From: CAZBWE01 sp964495465
Lineage (GTDB): Bacteria > Planctomycetota > Phycisphaerae > Sedimentisphaerales > Anaerobacaceae
Reading direction: 5' to 3'
DNA length: 36,421 nt
Assembly (NCBI GenBank): GCA_964495465.1
Contig: CAZBWE010000013.1
Span: 1 to 36,421, forward strand
Below the pieces are notes generated by a model. That model had not been told where the DNA came from. It was given only the letters and a program-made list of their open reading frames with translations, and did no database searches. This document shows, piece after piece, positions 15,827-23,301 of this stretch. The position numbers and the translations under genes are program-made. Every line of letters begins with the position of its first letter. Position 1 is the stretch's first letter.

Positions 15827-16744
15827 ATGAACAACAACGTTAGAAAATTTGACGTCTTAGCTACATCTGCCTGTATCGGCACGCTGATTTTGTGGTCTAT
15901 TGGTCCGAATTTCATAAAATTCCTGACCGGTCATCTCGACTCGTGGACGCAAAATATGCTGCGCTATCTTACAGCTTGTTTATTCTGGCTGCCGTTCTTG
16001 ATATTTGCCTCTAAAAAAGGCCTGGTCAACAAAAGCGTCTGGAGGCACGCGCTTTTACCTGCGTTGCCAAATATTGCAATGCAGAGTTTATGGGCTGCCG
16101 GTTTTTACTACATTGACCCTGCTTTTATGGTCCTGCTGACGAAAACTTCTGTTATCTGGTTAGCAGTATTCTCATTTATATTCTTTGTTGATGAGAGGCC
16201 GTTATTGAAAAGCAATCGTTTTTGGCTCGGTGCTGCTCTATCGGTTATCGGGGTGACGGGAATTCTGGTTTTTAAGCAGGATTTCTCCGCATATAAGACT
16301 ATGGTCGGCGTGATTATTGCGATGGGGACATCTATTATGTGGGCAGCTTATACGATTCTGGCAAAAATTGCCTTTAAGGATATTGATTCTCGTGCCGGAT
16401 TTTCTGTAACCAGCATTTATACACTTTTCGGGCTTTCTGTCCTTGCCTTTGTTTTTGGAAAGCCGACCGATTGTCTCGAAATGACCCTATGGCCGTGGGC
16501 CTGTGTTATCATTTCGGGCGTAACAGCTATTGGGCTTGGTCATGTCCTGTATTATGTCGCTATCAAACGCATCGGGGTTACTATACCCGCCCTTGTGATA
16601 TTGTCTCAGCCGCTTACGGTCTTTATGATGTCCAGCGTATTATTCGGAGAGTTCTTAAATCCGGCTCAGTGGTTCTTTGGAGTTGTTCTGCTGGCTGGTG
16701 CTGCCCTTGCTATCTGGGCCCAGCAACACCTAAAGCCAAACTAA
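15827..16744 (+). CDS. EamA/DMT family transporter
   Basis: 305 residues with ten predicted membrane helices in two five-helix halves, as in the EamA (drug/metabolite transporter) family. The opening GTLILWSIGPNFIKFLTG and the second-half WAAYTILAK with GVTAIGLGHVLYYVAIKRIG are typical, as is the end LSQPLTVFMMSSVLFGEFLNPAQWFFGVVLLAGAALA. The cargo cannot be predicted. No clear Shine-Dalgarno precedes the ATG; translation may be helped by the MBL gene ending 24 nt upstream. Convergent with ymdB. Confidence 0.85.
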   Translation: MNNNVRKFDVLATSACIGTLILWSIGPNFIKFLTGHLDSWTQNMLRYLTACLFWLPFLIFASKKGLVNKSVWRHALLPALPNIAMQSLWAAGFYYIDPAFMVLLTKTSVIWLAVFSFIFFVDERPLLKSNRFWLGAALSVIGVTGILVFKQDFSAYKTMVGVIIAMGTSIMWAAYTILAKIAFKDIDSRAGFSVTSIYTLFGLSVLAFVFGKPTDCLEMTLWPWACVIISGVTAIGLGHVLYYVAIKRIGVTIPALVILSQPLTVFMMSSVLFGEFLNPAQWFFGVVLLAGAALAIWAQQHLKPN

Positions 16745-16790
16745 GACCTGAAACCACTCATTTACCGTGTTTCTATAAAATCGGCTGTTA

Positions 16791-17642
16791 TCAGAAATAA
16801 TTATTGAAATGTTCCGGCTTGCCGTCGTCGCTATCGTAACTTTTTGTATCTTCCTGCTCTGCGCTGACACTTATCCTTTCAATGCGTTCGGCCTTTTTCG
16901 TATTACTGTCAACAGTAACCAGGATTGCACTCATTTTCACATCACCGGTCGCAACCACAAAAGGAAACGGCATCTGCGTCCTGAAAGACTTCAAGACGCT
17001 TTCGACACCTCGGCCAAGCACCGAATTAAACGCACCTGTCATTCCGATATCGGTGATATATGCGGTGCCTTTGTGCAGGATTCTTTCATCAGCGGTTACA
17101 ATGTGGGTATGAGTTCCGAAACACAAGCTGACCCTGCCGTCAAGATGATAGCCCATTGCAACTTTTTCACTTGTCGCCTCAGCGTGAAAGTCAACGATTA
17201 TGATGTCAGCTTTCTGCTGGAGCTGCGGCAGGATTCTATCAATCGCATTGTATGGACAGTCAGCCGGCTTCATAAAAAGACGGCCTATCAAAGAGACCAC
17301 CGCAACAATCGGACCTTTGCCGGTTTTATAATGTGCGATGCCCCTGCCGGCTGCTTGTTCAGAAAAATTGGCTGGCCGGGCAATATTTTCGCTTTTTTCC
17401 AAGGTCTCGATTATATCTTTTTTACGGTATGTGTGGTCGCCTAAAGTAATCAGATTTACGCCGTACCGCAGTAATTTGGTGTAGATTTGAGATGTCAGGC
17501 CGGAGCCGCCCGCAGCATTTTCAGCGTTGGCTATCACGCAGTCAATATCAAGCTCATCAACCAACGGCTTCAATTTCTCGGCCACAACCCGCCTGCCAGG
17601 CCGACCCACTATGTCACCAATACAAAGAATATTTAATTTCAT
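16791..17642 (-). CDS. ymdB: YmdB family metallophosphoesterase
   Basis: 283 residues, slightly longer than the usual 260-265 because of an acidic C-terminal tail. Known members are di-iron phosphodiesterases acting on 2',3'-cyclic nucleotides and affecting RNA decay and biofilm choice. Motifs: CIGDIVGRPGRR, NAENAAGGSGL, VDFHAEATSEK and GTHTHIVTADE. The third metal motif, usually GNHT, reads GDHTYRKK here, so the Asn ligand is Asp; the catalytic His is kept. It overlaps the upstream HEPN gene by 4 nt (ATGA), so translation is probably coupled. In Bacillus ymdB is next to rny; here the HEPN gene stands between them. Confidence 0.92.
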   Translation of the reverse strand: MKLNILCIGDIVGRPGRRVVAEKLKPLVDELDIDCVIANAENAAGGSGLTSQIYTKLLRYGVNLITLGDHTYRKKDIIETLEKSENIARPANFSEQAAGRGIAHYKTGKGPIVAVVSLIGRLFMKPADCPYNAIDRILPQLQQKADIIIVDFHAEATSEKVAMGYHLDGRVSLCFGTHTHIVTADERILHKGTAYITDIGMTGAFNSVLGRGVESVLKSFRTQMPFPFVVATGDVKMSAILVTVDSNTKKAERIERISVSAEQEDTKSYDSDDGKPEHFNNYF

Positions 17643-19024
17643 AAGCTACTATCCTTTTTCCCTGCTTTCCTGTTTCTCCAAAGCTCACGGATATTGTATT
17701 CTTCAACTCCAGTGGCCTGGCCCCTAGCAAAACTTTTGTCTAGGTCTTGTAGTAATTCCTGAGGACTTTCCGGCTCATAACCTGCACGATGTAGAAAATC
17801 CCTTCGAGAAAACATACCACTTAACACAGCGGCAGCTAAGTGACGAGCATTAATCCTTGCTTCAGTTTCTGTCTCGACCAGTTCTCCATGAAGTGCACGT
17901 GAACGAGTTTTATATAAATTCTTTACGAATTTTAAAGTATTATCTCGCTGGTTGCTATATGGTTCTAACAAGGCGCCAACTCTTTCCGCAAGCATTGTGG
18001 AAAGCTCTTTTACGTTTTCACCTAATAAAGCCTCTATAGCAGTAATCGACAGAGCAAGCCCGACAGCATTGTTCGGCTGGTTATCCGATTCTATCAATAG
18101 GCAGACAGCATTTCTTATTCTCCTGCCAATAGAATCCTTTTTCCCTGGGGAATCATTATAATACGCATCCAGATATTGCCTAATTAAAGGTTTTCCGTTT
18201 TCTAAAAGATACTCATCACCCCATGGAAGACCCTCAATTTCTCTCTGAAAAGTCAAAAAAGCTCCATGACCTATGTTACCTATAATTTTCCCATTGCCAA
18301 AACCTGTTGTCTGCAATAGGTCTGCAGACCGAACCGCCGTTGGGAGAATGCGACCCATTTCAGTCTGTAAGTTTCTGCAAGCAGAAGTGCTTATATTCCC
18401 CTCAATAAATGCAAGTATGTGATATAGTTTTTTACCCAAAGGTCTTTCTTCTATCAAATCAGCCCCACGCAATAAGCTCACACTGACATCGTTTTTCTGC
18501 CATAATGGCTTTTCGCTCTCACCATCTTCTGAATTCGAATCCTCGGGTTGAAACTCCTTTTGTTCATAGGTAACCGCGCAGATTGGGAAAGGGTTCGAGT
18601 GCCGATATGATAGAATATTATTCTTTACGTAGTTAACAAAAATCGTATATAGATTATTATAATCATCAGAACTAAATCCTTCAAATTCTGTATAGTGTCT
18701 CTCATCTGGCGTTGCCAAATCTAAAAAAGCTTTAACTAATTCTTCAAGGGTCAATCTATAGGGCTTTGCCATTTTTTGAATAACGTATTTGTCAAATTTG
18801 TCAAAGATTTTATGAATCTCCCCGAAAGTCTCTGCTCGCCACCAAGCCTCTTCCCATAATGAGGATTCTTTGTTCTCTTCAAGATATTTCTGCATATCTT
18901 CATCTGGATTATCGTAAAGGGTGCCAGCATATCTCCAAACACTCTGAATAGTTTTAATTACTTCTTGTCGGAGTTTATTATTTTCAAGTAACTGTGTAAT
19001 CTCATCATTCATTGTGTCTCTCAT
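17639..19024 (-). CDS. HEPN domain protein (ApeA-like), possible RNase
   Basis: 461 residues, no signal peptide or membrane helix. The C-terminal third (about 315-420) looks like an ApeA-type HEPN domain: GLALSITAIEALLGE, then LAERVGALLEP, then NLYKTRSRALHGE, where R374-x4-H379 fits the HEPN ribonuclease motif R-x4-6-H. Residues 1-300 are mainly helical and charged, and I do not recognise them. HEPN proteins are often RNA-cutting toxins or anti-phage effectors; this is family knowledge, not shown here. The gene starts 108 nt after rny and overlaps ymdB by 4 nt, so it is in an RNA-decay operon. A sampled 60-nt line is 37% GC against 48% in rny, which hints at acquisition. The start could also be the ATG at 19012; neither has a strong ribosome site. 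Confidence 0.7.
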   Translation of the reverse strand: MRDTMNDEITQLLENNKLRQEVIKTIQSVWRYAGTLYDNPDEDMQKYLEENKESSLWEEAWWRAETFGEIHKIFDKFDKYVIQKMAKPYRLTLEELVKAFLDLATPDERHYTEFEGFSSDDYNNLYTIFVNYVKNNILSYRHSNPFPICAVTYEQKEFQPEDSNSEDGESEKPLWQKNDVSVSLLRGADLIEERPLGKKLYHILAFIEGNISTSACRNLQTEMGRILPTAVRSADLLQTTGFGNGKIIGNIGHGAFLTFQREIEGLPWGDEYLLENGKPLIRQYLDAYYNDSPGKKDSIGRRIRNAVCLLIESDNQPNNAVGLALSITAIEALLGENVKELSTMLAERVGALLEPYSNQRDNTLKFVKNLYKTRSRALHGELVETETEARINARHLAAAVLSGMFSRRDFLHRAGYEPESPQELLQDLDKSFARGQATGVEEYNIRELWRNRKAGKKDSSL

Positions 19025-19083
19025 GTTCTTAAATTCTTTTTCAAAACGAAGGTGCCTTTAGATTTAGCCAAAAACAATCAACG

Positions 19084-19139
19084 CTAAATCTTATGTGTTA
19101 TCCGTTATCCACTAAACCCTATTTCCTATTTGCTACTTT
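19084..19139 (-). repeat. Degenerate heptad array at the 3' end of rny
   Basis: Eight gapless 7-nt units on the plus strand, among them ttatccg, ttatcca, ctatttc and ctatttg. Column 1 is C or T, column 2 is T in all eight and column 3 is A in all eight. The last unit contains the rny stop codon (19133-19135), the same position as in the prfB array. It fills about half of the rny-HEPN spacer. Confidence 0.75.
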
Positions 19140-20713
19140 GCATACTCGATGCAGCGGACTTCGCGTAACAGGGTAACCTGGATTTCACCCGGATAGGTCA
19201 TCTCGTCTTCTATCTTTTTGGCAATATCACGCGCAATTTTCATCGCCGACTCATCCTCAACTTTTTCTGCATCGACGATGACACGGATTTCTCTGCCCGC
19301 CTGAATTGCGTATGCGTTTTCAACTCCCTTGAAGCTATTGGCGATTTCTTCGAGCTTTTCCAGTCGTTTGATATATCTTTCGAGAGTCTCTCTTCTTGCC
19401 CCGGGTCGGGAAGCGCTGATTGCATCAGCAGCACTCACCAGCGGAGTATAAGGATTATCAGGCGGGACGTCGCCGTGATGGCCGGCTACTGCATTGAGAA
19501 CAATAGGCGATTCGCTAAACCTCTTCAGGTAATTTGCTCCTATATTAGGATGGTTACCCTCGACATCATGGTCGATGGCCTTGCCGATATCGTGCAAAAG
19601 CCCCGCTCGCCTTGCTATTGAGCCGTCAAGGCCAAGTTCATCAGCCATAACCTGTGTAAGAAAAGCAACCTCGACACTATGGCGAAGAACATTCTGACCG
19701 TAGCTTGTTCTATAGCTTAAAGCCCCGAGCATGCTGAGCACTTTATTGTTTAATCCTCTTACATTGGTCTCGACAGCGGCATCTTTGCCTATCTGCAGAA
19801 GCTTGTGGTTGACATCCTTTTTGGTCTGGGTAACAAGCTCCTCGATTCGAGACGGATGTATCCGACCATCCTGTATTAACCGTTCCATAGAAAGCCGGGC
19901 AACCTCACGCCTTACCGGATTAAAACCGCTTACTACTATCATTCCGGGCGTATCATCGACTATCACATCTACTCCGGTGGCCTTTTCAAACGCCCGGATA
20001 TTCCGTCCTTCTCTGCCGATAACCCGGCCTTTCATATCGTCGTTAGGTATCTCGATGGTTGAAACGACCACTTCACAGGTCTGTTCCGCTGCATAGCGCT
20101 GGATGGCGGTGCTGATTATTTCCCTGCTCTTTTCATAGGCATTTTCGGTGGCCTCTTCTACCTTACGCGATATCAAAGAGGACATCTCATGCTCACACTC
20201 GTCTTCAAGACGCTTCAACAACAGTTCCTTGGCCTCTTCAACATCCATCGCCGTAATTTTGAGAAGCTGATTTTTCTGCTGTGCCATCAAGACGGAAAGC
20301 TGTTTCTCCTTGAGGTCAACATTCCGTAATTTTCTCTCTAAATCTTGTTCTTGTTGTTTGAGGCCTTTTTCGCGCTGCTGGAGTAATTCAACCTGACGGT
20401 CAATGGCATCTTCGCGCTTGGTCAGTCTCATCTCGGTTTCATGCAGCTTGGCGCGGATTTGATTGGCCTCAGTAGTAAACTCTTCTTTTTTCTTGATTAC
20501 TTCTGCCGCGGCTTCAATCTGAGCGGACTTTATTATATTGTCCGCCTCTTTTTCAGAGGACTCTATTTGTCGCTGCCGTTCCTGCTTGAATGTTCTGGCT
20601 CTGGCCCTGGAAATCATCTGGTTGATTATGGCTGTAAGACAAATCCCCAAAACAAAAGCAACAATAGGAATGAGCACTTCCGGCAGGCCGATTTGCATCA
20701 TTATGCCATTCAT
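19133..20713 (-). CDS. rny: Ribonuclease Y
   Basis: 526 residues from the ATG at 20713, preceded by GGGAAAGGTGG; earlier ATGs in frame have no such site. Membrane-anchored endoribonuclease that starts mRNA decay. Order: one N-terminal helix (VLIPIVAFVLGICLTAIINQ), a long coiled coil rich in Glu/Lys/Gln (about 35-190), a KH domain with GRVIGREGRNIRAFEKATGVDVIVDDTPG (about 215-245), an HD domain with RHSVEVAFL, LLHDIGKAIDHD and GHHGDVPP, and a C-terminal RNase Y domain ending EVRCIEYAK. All HD residues are present. The preceding leader is unusually long (about 515 nt from the best promoter), which could allow self-control of the mRNA. The HEPN gene and ymdB follow. Confidence 0.96.
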   Translation of the reverse strand: MNGIMMQIGLPEVLIPIVAFVLGICLTAIINQMISRARARTFKQERQRQIESSEKEADNIIKSAQIEAAAEVIKKKEEFTTEANQIRAKLHETEMRLTKREDAIDRQVELLQQREKGLKQQEQDLERKLRNVDLKEKQLSVLMAQQKNQLLKITAMDVEEAKELLLKRLEDECEHEMSSLISRKVEEATENAYEKSREIISTAIQRYAAEQTCEVVVSTIEIPNDDMKGRVIGREGRNIRAFEKATGVDVIVDDTPGMIVVSGFNPVRREVARLSMERLIQDGRIHPSRIEELVTQTKKDVNHKLLQIGKDAAVETNVRGLNNKVLSMLGALSYRTSYGQNVLRHSVEVAFLTQVMADELGLDGSIARRAGLLHDIGKAIDHDVEGNHPNIGANYLKRFSESPIVLNAVAGHHGDVPPDNPYTPLVSAADAISASRPGARRETLERYIKRLEKLEEIANSFKGVENAYAIQAGREIRVIVDAEKVEDESAMKIARDIAKKIEDEMTYPGEIQVTLLREVRCIEYAK

Positions 20714-21228
20714 TATTACCACCTTTCCCTTGCTGTTATCATAGAGATAACAAAACCCAATCAATAAAAACAGATTACGGGTTTTCTCGGAAGGAAAGCT
20801 TCAAAGACACATACTGGTGGTCAGTAATTGGTTGTGATTTACGAAATCCTTTTCGCCTGAGTATAATATCAGCTTAATACAATTAAAAGCTTCTGCAATT
20901 GTGACGGTTTTGCCACCGATAGGTTTGGCTTTTCTACATTGTTAGCTGATTTTATGTCCAATCTTAAAACTCCCTCAAAATTGAGCGAACATTTTCAACC
21001 AGATTTCGTTCCCAATTAAATTCACCTCTCAGAACCGCATATAGGGGCCTAATTGCCATCTTAATTTGCTCTATTTCAATGTGCCCTGAAAGTGTCTATG
21101 TAACTTAACTACCTGTGGGACAAGACCTTAAAAGGCCCTACCCGTATCCTGCGTCCCTCGATATAAATGCACGTCCGAAGAAAATACGGGACAATCCATA
21201 ATCTTGTTCGTCATTAATACTACACTTC
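20714..21228 (-). other. Long 5' leader of rny, no ORF recognised
   Basis: The best promoter for rny (21235-21264) gives a leader of about 515 nt with no useful ORF. It contains a branched inverted repeat (20868-20950), a 7-bp stem CCCGTAT/ATACGGG (21141-21147 with 21184-21190) and a small hairpin GTTATC/GATAAC (near 20740-20756). A closer weak promoter, TTGATT-15-TATGAT on the minus strand just before the ribosome site, cannot be ruled out. I could not match the leader to 6S RNA, tmRNA, SRP RNA or RNase P RNA. Confidence 0.45.
20868..20950. ncRNA. Candidate branched RNA structure in the rny leader
   Basis: An outer stem ATCAGCT/AGCTGAT (20868-20874 with 20944-20950) encloses two further stems, ACAATT/AATTGT (20879-20884 with 20897-20902) and CGGT/ACCG (20905-20908 with 20915-20918). 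That makes a multi-branched fold about 83 nt long. It can form on either strand; the minus strand is the rny leader, but a TATAAT on the plus strand (20862-20867) lies directly beside the outer stem. No known riboswitch recognised. Confidence 0.3.
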
Positions 21229-21234
21229 TTTGAC

Positions 21235-21264
21235 ATTATACGGGCATTTTCAATTATTCGTCAA
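21235..21264 (-). promoter_or_regulatory. Promoter for the rny leader transcript
   Basis: On the minus strand TTGACG (21264-21259), 18-nt spacer, perfect TATAAT (21240-21235). Start near 21228. Confidence 0.65.
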
Positions 21265-21623
21265 GGCAAAAAAAACGAATTAGCCGGGTTATTACTCTTA
21301 ATCTTTACCAAAACAAGCACGGAAAAAGGCAAAAAGGGCACTTTATCTTTAAGACCTTAAGCCAACATTTCTATAATTACCTGTTGATTAAAGAGTTAGA
21401 TAATTTTTAGCCCCTGGCCTAAAAATTCGGTAAAAAAGACCGAAAAATAAATTCGCTCTAAGCAGTCTTTTGACCATCCTGAAAATAAGTAATTAAACCT
21501 ACTTATCCATTGTGGGTACATAGGAGAACCAAAAAGTAAAAATATCGAAATCCCCTAAAAATCAGGGAATGAAAGATTAAAATCCTGGTGTCACGTATTT
21601 TTCGAGGATTTATTATATGCCGT
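21265..21623. other. Intergenic region between divergent rny and bioY promoters
   Basis: No gene recognised. It holds a small hairpin TTCGGT/ACCGAA (near 21427-21445), another ATAAGTA/TACTTAT (near 21485-21506), and on the minus strand TTTTCAGGATGGT (21485-21473), a partial copy of the leader motif of the PEP-CTERM genes. Confidence 0.4.
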
Positions 21624-21652
21624 TTGACGCGGGAACAAACCTCAAATATAAT
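21624..21652 (+). promoter_or_regulatory. Promoter of bioY
   Basis: TTGACG (21624-21629), 17-nt spacer, perfect TATAAT (21647-21652). It lies inside the longer in-frame ORF and so argues for the downstream ATG at 21738 as the true start. Confidence 0.75.
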
Positions 21653-21737
21653 AACCGGCAAAAGCAGGATTTTTCGTTGTAGTAATGGAAAGAATACTGG
21701 AACCTGTTTTATTCCTGTTTTTATTTATGGAGTAAAT

Positions 21738-22343
21738 ATGTTGACCAATGCCACAGTAGCCGATGTTCTGCGACCCTATGCAAAAAGATATGCTGCACTT
21801 TATGATATCATCCTGATTATCAGCGGCTCTTTGCTTATCGCCTTATGCACGCAAGCCAGAATCTTACTACCCTTTAGTCCCGTTCCAATAACTGGCCAGA
21901 CCTTTGCCGTGTTAATGCTCGGAGCCTTGCTCGGCTCTCGGCGGGGCGGTTTATCTGTGCTCCTTTACATTGCCGAAGGTGCTGCTGGTCTGCCGGTATT
22001 TGCTCTCGGAGGTGGTCTGCCAATACTATTTGGGCCAACGGGTGGTTACCTGCTTGGCTTTGTCCCCGCTGCTTACATTGTGGGGCTGCTTGCCGAGAGG
22101 GGCTGGGACCGAAGAGTTAGCAAAACCATTTTAGCAATGATTTTAGGCAATATAGTCCTTTATACTTTTGGTCTGCTCTGGCTATCCCGATGGGTAGGTA
22201 TCAACAGAGTTTTCATTACCGGCTTATACCCGTTTATTATCGGAGAAATTTTAAAGTTAGTGTTGGCGGCGGTAATTCTGCCGACCGGTTGGAAACTGCT
22301 CCCAATTTCTAAATCAAACCTGCCGCAGACCTACAAAAGATAA
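21738..22343 (+). CDS. bioY: Biotin transporter BioY (ECF S component)
   Basis: 201 residues from the ATG at 21738, which has TGGAG six bases upstream and lies 86 nt after a strong promoter. The ORF is open 50 codons further up, but that part is not family sequence and contains the promoter. BioY is the membrane substrate-binding part of the energy-coupling-factor biotin importer. Signatures: ARILLPFSPVPITGQTFAVLMLGALLGSRRGGLSVLLYIAEGAAGLPVF, then GPTGGYLLGFVPAAYIVGLLAERGWDR and GLYPFIIGEILKLVLAA. Six helices are expected. No ECF A/T components are nearby; some BioY proteins work with a shared module or alone. A palindromic dispersed repeat follows the stop. Confidence 0.93.
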   Translation: MLTNATVADVLRPYAKRYAALYDIILIISGSLLIALCTQARILLPFSPVPITGQTFAVLMLGALLGSRRGGLSVLLYIAEGAAGLPVFALGGGLPILFGPTGGYLLGFVPAAYIVGLLAERGWDRRVSKTILAMILGNIVLYTFGLLWLSRWVGINRVFITGLYPFIIGEILKLVLAAVILPTGWKLLPISKSNLPQTYKR

Positions 22344-22400
22344 CAGCCAATCCACCTCTGCAATCAAACAGCCGACCAGTGCTTTGTCAGAGCTTAACCA

Positions 22401-22480
22401 AGAGATGTCATTCCTGCGAAAGCAGGAATCCATTTTATTGAAATTCTGGATTCCGGCTCAAGGCCGGAATGACAGTCTCT
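22401..22480. repeat. GTCATTCC...GGAATGAC dispersed palindromic repeat
   Basis: TGTCATTCCTGCGAAAGCAGG (about 22406-22426) and the mirror region ending CGGAATGACA (22465-22474) form an imperfect palindrome; AGAGA and TCTCT extend it to 22401-22480 with one bulge. Each half also folds by itself (CCTGC/GCAGG and CCGGC/GCCGG). This is a widely distributed bacterial intergenic repeat of MITE type. A 75-codon ORF over it is an artefact of the repeat. Confidence 0.85.
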
Positions 22481-22782
22481 CAAATAATGAGCGACAGACC
22501 GCTATGCGGAAACATCATGCCATGTGCAATACCGGATTTCCCGCTAATATACCCGCGCTTTCTGAACTGAACTCAGCTTTATACGTAAACAAATATAAGA
22601 AAGAAATTTAGGGGCAATGAAAAAGGTTGCAAAAAAAATTCGTTGTCTTCAAAATTATCGTTATAACTGCTTTTGTCGCCTTGGCGGCTTATGCGGTAAC
22701 CAGCCCGTGTTTTATATGCTCGCAGAACTCGGGCAGGCCGTGTAAAATTGAGGAAAACATATTGTTGGAAAAGAGGTGTATT

Positions 22783-23301
22783 ATGGACAATACAAAACCT
22801 GCGGTAACGTTTAAGGGTAATCCGCTTACCTTGTTAGGAAATATGGTAAAGGTCGGCGATACAGTCCCGGACGTCCGGCTGTTAGCCAATGATTTGTCGG
22901 ATGTCAAACTTTCCGATTATCGAGGTAAAATCTGTGTGCTTTGTTCGGTCCCGTCACTGGATACCTCCGTGTGTGATACAGAAACACGAAAGTTTAATGA
23001 ACATGCTGCATCATTGGGCGACGATGTAGCCGTGCTGACTATCAGTATGGACCTTCCCTTCGCACAGAAACGCTGGTGCGGAGCTGCAAATATTGAGAAC
23101 GTCCGGACGCTCTCGGACCACCGCAATGCCCAATTCGGCAATGCCTTCGGAGTTCTTGTTAAGGAATTACGCCTTCTGGCCCGGGCGGTTTTTATTGTGG
23201 ACAAAACAGGCGTCATTCGTTATACAGAGATTGTTGATGAGATGACAAATGAACCGAATTACGAAGCTGCACTAAAAGCAGTCCAGGAAATAAAGCAATG
23301 A
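22783..23301 (+). CDS. tpx: Thiol peroxidase (Tpx family)
   Basis: 172 residues from the ATG at 22783, five bases after GAGGTG. Starting there, VTFKGNPLTLLGN matches the usual N terminus of Tpx. It reduces peroxides with thiol equivalents. The peroxidatic Cys is in SVPSLDTSVCDTETRKFN, the resolving Cys in AQKRWCGAANIENV, and LARAVFIVDKTGVIRYTEIVDEMTNEPNYEAAL is the family end. The frame stays open upstream to a TTG at 22627 and encodes a hydrophobic helix (FVVFKIIVITAFVALAAYAV) plus several cysteines; an ATG at 22617 with AGGGG would join that frame if one A of an A8 run were skipped. So an exported or membrane-tethered longer form is possible. It overlaps the next gene by 4 nt. Confidence 0.88.
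   Translation: MDNTKPAVTFKGNPLTLLGNMVKVGDTVPDVRLLANDLSDVKLSDYRGKICVLCSVPSLDTSVCDTETRKFNEHAASLGDDVAVLTISMDLPFAQKRWCGAANIENVRTLSDHRNAQFGNAFGVLVKELRLLARAVFIVDKTGVIRYTEIVDEMTNEPNYEAALKAVQEIKQ

Noticed and set aside
20714..21228. 6S RNA, tmRNA, SRP RNA or RNase P RNA in the rny leader
   Set aside because: None of the conserved sequence marks of these RNAs was found on either strand.
22384..22611. 75-codon plus-strand ORF with the words SFLRKQESILLKFWIPAQGRND
   Set aside because: It is the translation of the dispersed palindrome at 22401-22480; this peptide is a known artefact of that repeat type.
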